Shown piece by piece: positions 17,310 through 26,849 of a stretch of 64,000 nucleotides of DNA; position 1 is the stretch's first letter; the number at the start of each line of letters is the position of its first letter. The DNA comes from Citrobacter amalonaticus (lineage in GTDB: Bacteria; Pseudomonadota; Gammaproteobacteria; Enterobacterales; Enterobacteriaceae). The notes below the pieces were generated by a model. It made no database searches. It worked only from the letters and a program-made list of their open reading frames with translations, and was not told the DNA's origin. The position numbers were made by a program, and so were the translations under genes. The stretch covers positions 163,089 through 227,088 of the forward strand of contig NZ_PQMB01000005.1 in NCBI RefSeq assembly GCF_002918555.1, written 5' to 3'.

Positions 17310-17891
17310 ATGTCGGGCGTTCGCTCGCTGCCTGCCTTACCGTTGCTGACAGGATTGCTGCTGCTGGCCTGGCCGTTTTTAATCTGGTTTGGTCTGGCGC
17401 ATAACAGCCTGCACTGGCTGCTGCCGCTGATGGCGCTCCTTCTCTTTTTACGCCTTCACCAGACCCGGAGAAGGGCGGGACCGTTGCGTGTTGTCACCCA
17501 GGTGGTGGCCGTTGCAGGCATCACGCTTTGCGTCGCCAGCTACCTGTTAAAAACACATCAACTCCTGCTGTTTTATCCGGTGGTGGTGAACGCGATCATG
17601 CTTACGGTTTTTGGCGGGTCGCTGTGGTCGGCGATGCCCATCGTTGAGCGTCTGGCGCGCCTGCGCGATCCGGCGCTTCCGCAGGTGGCAGTGCGATATA
17701 CCCGGCGGGTGACGCAAGTCTGGTGCGCCTTTTTCATCATCAATGGTGGGATCGCGCTTTTTACCGCCCTGCTCGGCGATATGTCCCTGTGGACCGCCTG
17801 GAATGGCATGATTGCCTATCTGCTAATGGGCTTGCTGATGGCCGGTGAATGGCTGGTACGCCGCCGGATAATTAAACGAGATCCACAATGA
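17310..17891 (+). CDS. apeG: APE cluster membrane protein ApeG (COG4648)
   Basis: A 193-residue membrane protein with about five or six hydrophobic helices and a basic C-terminus (RRRIIKRDPQ). COG4648 proteins occur almost only in APE-type clusters; function unknown, possibly scaffolding or transfer at the inner membrane. It starts 6 bp after apeF and overlaps apeH by 4 bp. Confidence 0.8.
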   Translation: MSGVRSLPALPLLTGLLLLAWPFLIWFGLAHNSLHWLLPLMALLLFLRLHQTRRRAGPLRVVTQVVAVAGITLCVASYLLKTHQLLLFYPVVVNAIMLTVFGGSLWSAMPIVERLARLRDPALPQVAVRYTRRVTQVWCAFFIINGGIALFTALLGDMSLWTAWNGMIAYLLMGLLMAGEWLVRRRIIKRDPQ

Positions 17892-19249
17892 AGCAGACGC
17901 TGACGCTTGCCCGATGGCTCACCGCCCCACGTCCGGCAGAAACGCCGATCGCCTGGCTGGGTGAACAGACCTGGACTCTTGGCCACCTGCGCCACGATGT
18001 CGCCCACCTCATGGAATACCTGCAACGGCAGGAAGGCGATCGCTGGGCGCTGTGCTTTGAAAACAGCTACCTGTTTATCGTGGCACTCCTGGCGACGCTG
18101 CACACGGGAAAAATACCGGTGATCCCAGGGCATAACCGCGCATCGCTCCTTGATGAGCAACGCGCCTTCTTTGACGGCGTGCTGAGCGATAAGACGCCTG
18201 GCTGGCAAGGCCCGCAGTCGGTTGTGCGTTCCACGATGACAGCGACCACGGAAGCCATCGTGTTTCCGGCCATTGCCGACGACGCCAGTGTTGAACTGTT
18301 TACCTCCGGCTCGACCGGTCAGCCAAAACGCGTGAACAAACCGGTAAGCCTCCTCGACAGCGAAGCAGAGCTGCTGGCGACTCGTTTTGCCGGACGGCTC
18401 GCGGGCTGTCGCGTGGTCGCCTCCGTCACACCCGTGCACCTGTATGGCCTGACCTTTCGTATCGTCCTGCCAATGGCGCTGGGCTTGCCGCTGCATGCGG
18501 CAATGCTCTGGTACGCCGAGCAGCTTGCGGCGCTGAATCATGAGCATCACTATGTGTTTATCAGCAGTCCGGCCTTTATCAAGCGCCTTGACCACCAGCT
18601 TGCCCCACCGCCAGTGAAGATGATGCTGTCCGCCGGGGGCGTGCTTCCCTGGCAGGATGCCGCACAAACCGCGGCCTGGCTCAGCGTCTGGCCGGATGAA
18701 ATTTACGGCAGCACCGAAACCGGCGTCCTCGCCTGGCGCTATCGTCAGCAGGACGATGTGGCATGGCTGCCCTTTCCCGGCGTCCGGCTTCAGCCAGAAA
18801 ACAACGCGTTTCGCGTGTTTTCACCATTGATTGCAGACGTTGAAGGCCTGCTGCTCGACGATAATCTGCAATTCGAAAAAAACGGACGGTTCCACCTGGC
18901 AGGGCGGCGGGATCGGGTCGTCAAAATTGAAGAGAAGCGGGTTTCGCTCAGCGAAGTCGAGCAACGCCTGCTGGAGCTTGACGGGATCCGCGAGGCGGCA
19001 GCACTGCCCGTCTCACGCGGCGCTCGTCAGGGCGTGGGCGTCCTGCTGGTACTGAATGATGAAGCCCGCCAACGCTGGCAGCAATCGGGCGGCAAAGCGC
19101 TGGAACAGGCGTGGCGGCGCTCGCTACAACCGAAGCTGGAGCCGGTCGCCGTTCCCCGTTACTGGCGCGTGATTGACGAGATCCCGGTCAACAGTATGAA
19201 CAAGCGTGTCTATGCGCAATTACAGGAATTATTTCATGACACCCCGTGA
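17888..19249 (+). CDS. apeH: Adenylating acyl/aryl ligase ApeH
   Basis: A 453-residue AMP-dependent synthetase. The adenylate P-loop FTSGSTGQPKR is at residues 138-148, YGSTETG near 276, and GRRDRVVKIEEKRV near 338. In APE biosynthesis the ligase activates the aromatic starter (4-hydroxybenzoate type) and loads it on a carrier protein. The N-terminus is short compared with free acyl-CoA synthetases. It overlaps apeG and apeI. Confidence 0.86.
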   Translation: MKQTLTLARWLTAPRPAETPIAWLGEQTWTLGHLRHDVAHLMEYLQRQEGDRWALCFENSYLFIVALLATLHTGKIPVIPGHNRASLLDEQRAFFDGVLSDKTPGWQGPQSVVRSTMTATTEAIVFPAIADDASVELFTSGSTGQPKRVNKPVSLLDSEAELLATRFAGRLAGCRVVASVTPVHLYGLTFRIVLPMALGLPLHAAMLWYAEQLAALNHEHHYVFISSPAFIKRLDHQLAPPPVKMMLSAGGVLPWQDAAQTAAWLSVWPDEIYGSTETGVLAWRYRQQDDVAWLPFPGVRLQPENNAFRVFSPLIADVEGLLLDDNLQFEKNGRFHLAGRRDRVVKIEEKRVSLSEVEQRLLELDGIREAAALPVSRGARQGVGVLLVLNDEARQRWQQSGGKALEQAWRRSLQPKLEPVAVPRYWRVIDEIPVNSMNKRVYAQLQELFHDTP

Positions 19250-19589
19250 AATTGAGCGCCATCAGGCACAGCCGCACCAGGTTGAGATTGTTTTATATCT
19301 CGATCCTTCTCTGTTCTGGTTCAGAGGACACTTTGCCGTTCAGCCGCTGCTGCCCGGCGTGGCGCAGATAGACTGGGTGATGCATTACGCCACCACGCTG
19401 CTCGCGCCCGGCTGGCGCTTTCACGGCATTCAGAACGTGAAGTTCCAGGCGCCGCTGTTGCCGGAAAGCACCGTCACGCTGACGCTGAACTGGCAGGAAG
19501 CACGCCAGATCCTCACCTTCAGCTATCTGCGTCACGACGGCGCGGCGCGGCATACCGCCAGCAGCGGGAAGGTCCGGTTATGCCGCTAA
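19236..19589 (+). CDS. apeI: Hot-dog dehydratase ApeI
   Basis: A 117-residue FabZ/FabA-like 3-hydroxyacyl-ACP dehydratase with catalytic His32 in FRGHFAVQPLLPGVAQ. It would remove water in each elongation round together with ApeP to build the conjugated chain. ATG 19236 is used, since the frame upstream of it lies in the apeH coding region. It overlaps apeH by 14 bp and apeJ by 10 bp. Confidence 0.82.
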   Translation: MTPREIERHQAQPHQVEIVLYLDPSLFWFRGHFAVQPLLPGVAQIDWVMHYATTLLAPGWRFHGIQNVKFQAPLLPESTVTLTLNWQEARQILTFSYLRHDGAARHTASSGKVRLCR

Positions 19590-21271
19590 CCTTTTTACCC
19601 TGCGTGCTGATCCCCTGCTATAACCACGGCGCGATGATGGCGCGCGTACTGGAGCGGCTTCAGCCGTTTGGCTTGCCCTGCATTGTGGTGGACGATGGCA
19701 GCGATGCCGACACGCAACAGGAACTGAATCGACTGGCGGCAGAAACCGCGAACCTGGCCTTAATCCGGCTGACGGAGAACGCGGGGAAAGGCGCGGCGGT
19801 GATCTGTGGCTTGCAGGCCGCGGCAGAGGCCGGATTCAGCCATGCGGTACAGGTCGACGCCGACGGTCAGCACGCCATCGAAGATATTCCCAGGCTGCTT
19901 GAACTGGCGCAGGCGCATCCGCACGCACTAATTTCAGGACAGCCGATTTACGATGACTCCATCCCCCGTTCCCGCCTGTACGGACGCTGGGTGACCCACG
20001 TCTGGGTATGGATTGAAACGCTCTCGCTACAGTTGAAAGACAGCATGTGCGGCTTTCGGGTCTATCCGGTTGCGCCAACGCTGCAACTGGCGCAGCGCGT
20101 GGCGCTCGGCAAACGGATGGATTTCGACACGGAAGTGATGGTACGACTCTACTGGCAGGGCAATCCCAGCTATTTTGTTCCGACCCGCGTGACCTATCCC
20201 CAGGACGGGCTGTCTCATTTCGATGCCTTCAAAGACAATTGCCGCATCTCACTGATGCACACGCGTCTGTTCTTCGGCATGTTGCCGCGCATTCCTTCGT
20301 TGCTGTTTCGCCGCTCATCGCCGCACTGGGCGCGTCAGCAGGAGGTAAAAGGATTATGGGGGATGCGCCTGATGCTGCGGGTATGGCGCCTGTTGGGGCG
20401 TAAGGCATTCTCCCTGCTGCTGTACCCGGTGGTCGGTGCGTACTGGCTGACGGCAGCCACGGCGCGTAACGCATCACAACACTGGATAACCCGCGTGCGT
20501 GAACAACTCATCGCGCGCCGGATGCCCGTGCCGCCAAAGCTCACCAGCTATCAGCACTTCCTGCGCTTCGGGAATGCGATGCTCGATAAAATCGCCAGCT
20601 GGCGTGGAGAGCTGCACTTCGGTCGCGATGTGGTTTTTGCGCCAGGTGCAGAAGAGGCGTTGAACGTCAGCGATCCGCAGGGAAAACTCCTGCTGGCCTC
20701 GCATCTGGGCGATGTCGAAGCCTGTCGCGCGCTGGCGCAATTACAGGGCAGTAAAATCATCAATGCGCTGGTGTTCAGCGACAACGCGCAACGCTTTAAG
20801 CAAATTATGGCAGAGATGGCGCCACAGGCAGGGCTCAACCTGATGCCGGTGACCGATATCGGCCCGGAGACCGCCATCCTGCTTAAAGAGAAACTGGAGC
20901 GCGGCGAATGGATTGCCATTGTCGGCGATCGCATTGCGGTAAACCCGCAGCGCGGCGGTGAATGGCGCGTCTGCTGGAGTCGTTTTATGGGACAGGTCGC
21001 CCCGTTCCCTCAGGGGCCGTTTATTCTCGCCGCCATTTTGCGCTGTCCGGTGGCGCTTATTTTTGCCCTGCGTCAGGAAGGGAAGCTGCGCATTCACTGC
21101 GAGCCGTTCGCCGATCCGCTGTTATTACCGCGTGCCGAACGTCAGGGCGCGTTGCAGAAAACCATCGATCGCTACGCCAAACGCCTTGAGCACTACGCGC
21201 TACAGTCGCCGCTCGACTGGTTTAACTTTTTCGATTTCTGGCGCTTGCCAGATACCAAAAACAAGGAGTAA
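19580..21271 (+). CDS. apeJ: Glycosyltransferase-acyltransferase fusion ApeJ
   Basis: A 563-residue two-domain protein. The N-terminal ~240 residues form a GT2/dolichol-phosphate-mannose-synthase-like domain with PCYNHG, VVDDGSD and the DxD-type QVDADGQH. The C-terminal half (about 290-560) resembles LpxL/HtrB lipid A acyltransferases, with ASHLGDVEACRA near residue 375. Membrane-like helices lie between them. It probably assembles the lipid or sugar anchor of the polyene; the substrate is not shown. It overlaps apeI by 10 bp. Confidence 0.83.
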   Translation: MPLTFLPCVLIPCYNHGAMMARVLERLQPFGLPCIVVDDGSDADTQQELNRLAAETANLALIRLTENAGKGAAVICGLQAAAEAGFSHAVQVDADGQHAIEDIPRLLELAQAHPHALISGQPIYDDSIPRSRLYGRWVTHVWVWIETLSLQLKDSMCGFRVYPVAPTLQLAQRVALGKRMDFDTEVMVRLYWQGNPSYFVPTRVTYPQDGLSHFDAFKDNCRISLMHTRLFFGMLPRIPSLLFRRSSPHWARQQEVKGLWGMRLMLRVWRLLGRKAFSLLLYPVVGAYWLTAATARNASQHWITRVREQLIARRMPVPPKLTSYQHFLRFGNAMLDKIASWRGELHFGRDVVFAPGAEEALNVSDPQGKLLLASHLGDVEACRALAQLQGSKIINALVFSDNAQRFKQIMAEMAPQAGLNLMPVTDIGPETAILLKEKLERGEWIAIVGDRIAVNPQRGGEWRVCWSRFMGQVAPFPQGPFILAAILRCPVALIFALRQEGKLRIHCEPFADPLLLPRAERQGALQKTIDRYAKRLEHYALQSPLDWFNFFDFWRLPDTKNKE

Positions 21272-21273
21272 AG

Positions 21274-21696
21274 GTGCTTAACGATCCCCGTTTTACGGCT
21301 GAAGTCGAGCTGACCATTCCATTTCATGATGTCGATATGATGGGCGTGGCGTGGCACGGAAACTACTTCCGCTACTTCGAGATTGCCCGTGAGGCGCTGC
21401 TTAACCAGTTTGACTACGGCTATCGCCAGATGAAAGCGTCCGGCTATTTGTGGCCGGTGGTCGATACCCGCGTGAAGTACCGCAATGCGCTGACCTTCGA
21501 GCAACGTATTCGCGTCCGCGCCCGTATTGAGGAGTTCGAAAACCGCCTGCGTATAGGCTACGAAATTTTTGATGCCGAAAGCGGCAAGCGCGCCACCACC
21601 GGTTACACCATCCAGGTTGCGGTGGAAGAGAAGAGTCGTGAGATGTGTTTCGTCTGCCCGGATATCCTGTTTGAACGAATGGGGGTAACGCCATGA
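21274..21696 (+). CDS. apeK: Acyl thioesterase ApeK
   Basis: A 140-residue 4-hydroxybenzoyl-CoA-thioesterase-type hot-dog protein. The family signature lies in DVDMMGVAWHGNYFRYFE (residues 19-36), similar to D-x-x-G-x-V-x-N/H-x-x-Y. In APE systems it may edit or release carrier-bound chains. It starts with GTG at 21274, preceded by AAGGAG, and overlaps apeL by 4 bp. Confidence 0.82.
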   Translation: MLNDPRFTAEVELTIPFHDVDMMGVAWHGNYFRYFEIAREALLNQFDYGYRQMKASGYLWPVVDTRVKYRNALTFEQRIRVRARIEEFENRLRIGYEIFDAESGKRATTGYTIQVAVEEKSREMCFVCPDILFERMGVTP

Positions 21697-22298
21697 GATT
21701 TCTGCCGCTACTGGCGCTGCTGATCGGCCCGTGGGCCAGCGCCATCACGCTCGACGATCTGCAACAACGCTTTACCGGGCAGCCCGTCGTCCGGGCGCAT
21801 TATGCCCAAACCCGCACCATTAAGGATCTGCCGCAGCCGCTGCGTTCCCAGGGCAATATGCTGATCGCCCGTGACCAGGGTTTGCTCTGGGATCAAACGT
21901 CCCCGTTCCCGATGCAGCTGCTGCTGGATGACAAGCGGATGGTGCAGGCCATCGGCGGCCAGCCGCCACAGACTATCACCGCAGAAAACAACCCGCAGAT
22001 GTTCCAGTTTAACCATCTGCTGCGGGCGCTGTTCCAGGCCGATCGTCAGGTGCTGGAAGAGAATTTCCGCGTGGCGTTTGCCGACCAGGGCGAAGGCCGC
22101 TGGACGCTGCGCCTGACGCCGATCACCACGCCGCTGGATAAAATCTTCGGGAGTATCGATCTCGCCGGAAAGACATACCTGGAGAGCATTCAGCTCAACG
22201 ATAAACAGGGCGATCGCACCGATATCACGCTTTCCCAACATCAACTGACGCCAGCGCAACTGACCGATGACGAACGCCAACGCTTTGCCGCCCAGTAA
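21693..22298 (+). CDS. apeL: LolA-like periplasmic carrier ApeL
   Basis: A 201-residue secreted protein with signal peptide MRFLPLLALLIGPWASA followed by a LolA/LolB-like fold (outer membrane lipoprotein carrier-related family). It probably carries the aryl polyene lipid across the periplasm after export by ApeM. It overlaps apeK by 4 bp and apeM by 32 bp. Confidence 0.8.
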   Translation: MRFLPLLALLIGPWASAITLDDLQQRFTGQPVVRAHYAQTRTIKDLPQPLRSQGNMLIARDQGLLWDQTSPFPMQLLLDDKRMVQAIGGQPPQTITAENNPQMFQFNHLLRALFQADRQVLEENFRVAFADQGEGRWTLRLTPITTPLDKIFGSIDLAGKTYLESIQLNDKQGDRTDITLSQHQLTPAQLTDDERQRFAAQ

Positions 22299-24585
22299 AC
22301 GCCCTGCGCTGTTATGGGGCGTCGTCTGCCTGATCCTGTTGGGTATTCTGCTGATGCAACTGCCTCAGGCCAGACTCAACAGCAGCGTACTGGCGATGCT
22401 GCCGAAACAGGCGTTAGGCGCGATTCCTCCGGCGCTGAACGACGGCTTTATGCAACGTCTTGATCGCCAGCTGGTCTGGCTGGTGAGTCCCGGTAACAAG
22501 GCCGACCCGCAGGTCGCCCGTGACTGGCTGGAACGCCTGCAAAAATCACACGCGCTGTCGGAGGTGAAGGGCCCCCTGGACGCTGACAGCCAGCAGGCAT
22601 GGGGCGCATTTTTCTGGCAACACCGCAACGGTCTGCTTGACCACGACACCCGTGCGCGGCTGCAAAACGGCGGCGAGGCGCAGGCGCAATGGATCCTCTC
22701 GCAGCTCTATTCGGCGTTCTCCGGCGTCAGCGGTAAAGAGCTGCAAAACGACCCGCTGATGCTGATGCGTGGCTCCCAGCTGGCAATGGCCAAAAACGGG
22801 CAACGCCTGCGGCTGATGGACGGCTGGCTGGTTGCCCAGGATGAGCAGGGCAACGACTGGTATCTGCTGCACGGCGAACTGGCAGGTTCGTCATTCGATA
22901 TGCAGCAGACGCACCGGCTGGTCACCACGCTCAGGGCGCTTGAGGGCGAGCTGAAGGCACGTTATCCGCAGGCGCAACTGTTATCGCGCGGGACCGTGTT
23001 CTACAGCGATTACGCCAGTCAGCAGGCGAAGCAGGACATCTCCACCCTCGGTGTCGCAACGGTGTCTGGCGTGATCCTGCTGATTATCGCCGTCTTCCGC
23101 TCGCTGCGCCCGCTGCTGCTGTGCCTGATCTCCATCAGTGTTGGTGCGCTGGCGGGAACGGTCGTGACGCTGCTCATTTTTGGCGAACTGCATCTGATGA
23201 CGCTGGTGATGAGCATGAGCATTATTGGCGTCTCCGCCGACTACACGCTCTATTACCTGACCGAACGGATGGTACATGGCGCGGAGGCGTCGCCGTGGCA
23301 AAGCCTGGCCAAAGTGCGTAATGCGCTACTGCTGGCGTTGCTGACAACCGTGGCGGCATACCTGATTATGATGCTTGCCCCCTTCCCCGGCATTCGCCAG
23401 ATGGCGGTATTCGCGGCGACGGGACTTTGCGCCTCTTGTCTGACGGTGATTTTCTGGCATCCGTGGCTGTGCCGTGGACTGCCCGTGCGCCCGGTTCCGG
23501 CAATGGGGCTCATGCTGCGCTGGCTTGCCGCCTGGCGACGCAATAAAAAGCTTTCCGTCGGCCTGCCCGTGGCGCTGGCGCTTTTCTCACTGGCGGGACT
23601 CGCGACGCTGCGCGTGGACGACGATATTTCGCAGCTACAGGCGTTGCCACAAGACATTCTGGCCCAGGAAAAAGCGATTACCGCACTCACCGGGCAAAGC
23701 GTCGATCAGAAGTGGTTTGTGGTTTACGGAACATCCGCACAACAAACGCTGGAGCGCCTGGACGCTTTTGTCCCGGCGCTGGAACAGGCGAAAAAAGAGG
23801 GATGGCTCAGCGGCTATCGCACGATCCCACTGAATTCACTTGCCCGGCAGCAGCAGGATCTCACCTTACTGAAAAACGCCGCCCCTGCCATCACCCACGC
23901 CCTGAACAACGCCGGGCTGGCGACGGTCAACCCCGATCTTAACGCCATGCCGGTGACGGTCGATGCCTGGCTTGCCAGTCCGGCCAGCGAAGGCTGGCGC
24001 CTGCTATGGCTGACGCTGGCAAATGGCGAAAGCGGCGTGCTGGTTCCGGCTGAGGGTGTGAAAAACAGCGCGGCGCTGAAGGCGCTCAGCGCAAAAAATA
24101 TCGGCGTCGCCTGGGTGGATCGTAAAAACAGCTTTGATGAACTTTTCGCCCTTTATCGCCATGTACTCACGGGTCTGCTGTGTGTCGCACTGGCGATCAT
24201 TGCCAGCGGTGCCGTGGCGCGTCTTGGCTGGCGCAAGGGCTTAATCAGCCTGGTGCCATCGGTGCTCTCTTTAGGCTGCGGTCTGGCAGTGCTGTCGCTG
24301 AGCGGGCACGCGGTCAACCTGTTCTCGCTGCTGGCACTGGTACTGATACTCGGGATCGGCATTAACTACACGCTATTTTTCAGTAATCCGCGCGGCACTC
24401 CGTTGACCTCACTCCTGGCGATTACGCTGGCGATGATGACCACGCTCCTGACACTCGGGATGCTGGTCTTTAGCGCCACCCAGGCTATCAGCAGTTTTGG
24501 CATTGTGCTGGTGAGCGGTATTTTCACCGCGTTCCTGCTTTCACCGCTGGCGATGCCCGGTAAAAAAAGAGAAAAAAGAAAATGA
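22267..24585 (+). CDS. apeM: MMPL/RND-family exporter ApeM
   Basis: A 772-residue inner membrane transporter. One helix near the N-terminus precedes a large periplasmic loop (about 45-255), then five helices (about 257-410), a second periplasmic loop (about 440-620) and a last helix bundle: the doubled MMPL layout. SMSIIGVSADYTLYYLTERM and LILGIGINYTLFF carry the membrane motifs typical of the family. It is likely the flippase/exporter for the polyene lipid. It overlaps apeL by 32 bp and apeN by 4 bp. Confidence 0.85.
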   Translation: MTNANALPPSKRPALLWGVVCLILLGILLMQLPQARLNSSVLAMLPKQALGAIPPALNDGFMQRLDRQLVWLVSPGNKADPQVARDWLERLQKSHALSEVKGPLDADSQQAWGAFFWQHRNGLLDHDTRARLQNGGEAQAQWILSQLYSAFSGVSGKELQNDPLMLMRGSQLAMAKNGQRLRLMDGWLVAQDEQGNDWYLLHGELAGSSFDMQQTHRLVTTLRALEGELKARYPQAQLLSRGTVFYSDYASQQAKQDISTLGVATVSGVILLIIAVFRSLRPLLLCLISISVGALAGTVVTLLIFGELHLMTLVMSMSIIGVSADYTLYYLTERMVHGAEASPWQSLAKVRNALLLALLTTVAAYLIMMLAPFPGIRQMAVFAATGLCASCLTVIFWHPWLCRGLPVRPVPAMGLMLRWLAAWRRNKKLSVGLPVALALFSLAGLATLRVDDDISQLQALPQDILAQEKAITALTGQSVDQKWFVVYGTSAQQTLERLDAFVPALEQAKKEGWLSGYRTIPLNSLARQQQDLTLLKNAAPAITHALNNAGLATVNPDLNAMPVTVDAWLASPASEGWRLLWLTLANGESGVLVPAEGVKNSAALKALSAKNIGVAWVDRKNSFDELFALYRHVLTGLLCVALAIIASGAVARLGWRKGLISLVPSVLSLGCGLAVLSLSGHAVNLFSLLALVLILGIGINYTLFFSNPRGTPLTSLLAITLAMMTTLLTLGMLVFSATQAISSFGIVLVSGIFTAFLLSPLAMPGKKREKRK

Positions 24586-25205
24586 TAAAACAGACCTTCC
24601 GCTTGCTGAGAAACCCCAGGCCGGATAAGCGTAGCGCCATCCGGCAGTGTCTGCTGGTCGCCGCGATGCTGCTGGCCGGATGCAGCCACTCACAGCCGGA
24701 ACAGGAAGGCCGTCCGCAGGCCTGGCTGGAACCCGGCGTCCGCGTGACGCTGCCCGCGCCGGGCATCACGCCTGCAATCAGCTCACAGCAGTTGCTCACC
24801 GGGCGCTTTAATGGCAAAACCCAGTCGCTGCTGGTGATGCTCAACGCCGACGATACGAAAATCACCCTGGCGGGGTTGTCGTCCGTGGGCATCCGCCTGT
24901 TCCTCGCAACGTATGATCAAAAAGGGCTGCATACTGAACAGTCGATCGTCGTTCCGCAGCTGCCGCCAGCCAGCCAGGTGCTGGCCGACGTGATGCTCAG
25001 CCACTGGCCGATTAGCGCATGGGAGCCACAGTTGCCCAAAGGCTGGACGCTGACGGACACCGGTGACAAGCGCGAACTGCGTAACGCCAGCGGCAAACGG
25101 GTGACGGAAATCACCTACCTGAACCGCAACGGGAAGCGTGAGCCGATCGGCATCGAGCAGCTCGTCTTTAAATACCACATCACCATTCAATACCTGGGTG
25201 ACTGA
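24582..25205 (+). CDS. apeN: Lipoprotein ApeN (DUF3261) with a REP-encoded N-region
   Basis: A 207-residue predicted outer membrane lipoprotein of the DUF3261 family found in APE clusters, probably a partner of the ApeL/ApeM export path. The lipobox is LLAGC at Cys34, so the signal peptide has an unusually long basic n-region. That region (RPDKRSAIRQ) is encoded by a REP palindrome at 24620-24645. No better in-frame start lies close to the h-region. It overlaps apeM by 4 bp. Confidence 0.8.
   Translation: MIKQTFRLLRNPRPDKRSAIRQCLLVAAMLLAGCSHSQPEQEGRPQAWLEPGVRVTLPAPGITPAISSQQLLTGRFNGKTQSLLVMLNADDTKITLAGLSSVGIRLFLATYDQKGLHTEQSIVVPQLPPASQVLADVMLSHWPISAWEPQLPKGWTLTDTGDKRELRNASGKRVTEITYLNRNGKREPIGIEQLVFKYHITIQYLGD
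24620..24645. repeat. REP element inside the apeN coding region
   Basis: The palindrome begins GCCGGATAAGCG and ends CGCCATCCGGC, a standard REP unit preceded by CAG. It lies in frame in the 5' coding region of apeN, not in an intergenic space. Confidence 0.85.
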
Positions 25206-25206
25206 G

Positions 25207-26376
25207 ATGATCTACATTTCTGCGGTTGGCATGATTAACGCCCTGGGCAACAACACCGATGAAATCGCCGCCAGTCTGACGCGCGGCACTGCGCCCGGTA
25301 TGCGCCCTCGCCCAGGCTGGCTACAGGGCCATCCGCATACGGTGTTAGCCGGTGTTGACGGTGAACTGCCCGCCATTCCCGATGCGTTCAGCGCCCATCG
25401 TTCACGCAATAATCAGCTTTTGCTGGCGGCGCTCGAACAGATCCAGCCGCGAGTGGATAAAGCCATTGCGCAGTACGGGCGGGATCGAATTGCGGTGGTG
25501 CTCGGCACCAGCACCTCCGGGCTTGATGAGGGGGATGCGCACGTCAATCTGACGCTTAACGGGAAGGAAAGCACCACCTGGCGATATCCCCAGCAGGAGC
25601 TGGGCGACCCGTCGCGCTTTCTCAGCCACTGGCTGTCACTGGATGGCCCGGCGTTTACGCTCTCAACTGCCTGCTCCTCCAGCGCCCGCGCCATCATCAG
25701 CGGACGCCGTTTGATTGAATCCGGACTGGCAGACGTCGCCATTGTCGGCGGCGCAGACACCCTGAGCCGGATGCCGGTGAATGGTTTCCACAGCCTGGAA
25801 TCGCTCTCCCCCACGCTGTGCCAGCCGTTTGGTCGTGACCGCTGCGGCATTACCATCGGCGAAGGCGCGGCGCTGATGCTGCTGACCCGCGAACCACAGC
25901 CCATCACGCTGCTGGGCGTGGGGGAATCCAGCGATGCGCACCATATTTCTGCGCCGCACCCGGAAGGTGAAGGCGCTATTCGGGCGATCGGGCAGGCGCT
26001 GAACGACGCGAATATCACGCCGGAACAGGTGGGTTATATCAACCTGCACGGCACCGCCACGGTGCTTAACGACCAGATTGAAGCAAAAGTGGTGAACGCG
26101 CTGTTTGGCGAGAGCGTCCCGTGCAGTTCGACGAAACATCTTACCGGACACACGTTAGGCGCGGCAGGCATTACCGAAGCGGCGTTGAGTATGCTGATTT
26201 TGCAGCGTGACCTGCCGTTGCCGTTTCAGGACTTTAGCCTGTCGCCACTGGATCCCACACTGCCGCGCTGCGGTATTCTCGGGCAGCCGCAGCCGCTTGA
26301 GCGCCCGGTTATTCTGTCCAGTTCGTTCGCCTTTGGCGGCAATAACGCCAGTATTCTGCTCGGGAGGATTTCATGA
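25207..26376 (+). CDS. apeO: Beta-ketoacyl-ACP synthase ApeO
   Basis: A 389-residue FabF-type condensing enzyme with the full triad: Cys156 in LSTACSSSAR, His in HGTATVLND near residue 280, and His in TGHTLGAAG near residue 315. It would extend the polyene chain with ApeC as non-catalytic partner. ATG 25207 follows the apeN stop directly; the longer upstream frame lies in apeN coding sequence. It overlaps apeP by 4 bp. Confidence 0.88.
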   Translation: MIYISAVGMINALGNNTDEIAASLTRGTAPGMRPRPGWLQGHPHTVLAGVDGELPAIPDAFSAHRSRNNQLLLAALEQIQPRVDKAIAQYGRDRIAVVLGTSTSGLDEGDAHVNLTLNGKESTTWRYPQQELGDPSRFLSHWLSLDGPAFTLSTACSSSARAIISGRRLIESGLADVAIVGGADTLSRMPVNGFHSLESLSPTLCQPFGRDRCGITIGEGAALMLLTREPQPITLLGVGESSDAHHISAPHPEGEGAIRAIGQALNDANITPEQVGYINLHGTATVLNDQIEAKVVNALFGESVPCSSTKHLTGHTLGAAGITEAALSMLILQRDLPLPFQDFSLSPLDPTLPRCGILGQPQPLERPVILSSSFAFGGNNASILLGRIS

Positions 26377-26849
26377 GCCACTATTTACCGCCCGGTGAAT
26401 ACCTGCCGCACGACGCCCCCATGCAGCTGCTTGAAGAAGTGGTCAGTGTGACGGACGCAGCGGCCTGCTGCCGCGTGACGGTATCCCCGGATGGCGTGCT
26501 GGCCCCGTTTCTCAACGCAGAGGGCAACCTCCCCGGCTGGTTCGCCCTGGAACTGATGGCGCAGACCGTCGGCGTCTGGTCTGGCTGGCATCGACATCAG
26601 CAGGGTCAGGGCAATATCTCACTCGGCATGGTGCTTGGCGCTCGTGAGCTGGTTTGCGCGGCTGGCGACCTGCCGGGCGGACTGACGCTGAATATCACCG
26701 TCACACTGCTGATGCAGGATGCGCGCTTCGGCAGCTTCGAGTGCACGATTGACGCCGGTGGAGAGGCGCTGGCCTCCGGTCGGGTCAATACCTTTCAGCC
26801 CACGGCAGAAGAACTACATTCTCTATTTCAACAAGGAGCGTCCACATGA
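26373..26849 (+). CDS. apeP: Hot-dog dehydratase ApeP
   Basis: A 158-residue FabA/FabZ-like 3-hydroxyacyl-ACP dehydratase. His13 in LPHDAPMQLLE and Glu60 in ALELMAQTVG are the expected catalytic pair. It is the second dehydratase of the cluster beside ApeI. It overlaps both neighbours by 4 bp, indicating tight translational coupling. Confidence 0.84.
   Translation: MSHYLPPGEYLPHDAPMQLLEEVVSVTDAAACCRVTVSPDGVLAPFLNAEGNLPGWFALELMAQTVGVWSGWHRHQQGQGNISLGMVLGARELVCAAGDLPGGLTLNITVTLLMQDARFGSFECTIDAGGEALASGRVNTFQPTAEELHSLFQQGAST

Noticed and set aside
22267..22298. 32-bp apeL-apeM overlap as a frameshift or fusion
   Set aside because: Both proteins have complete, family-typical ends; overlaps of this size occur in tightly packed operons.
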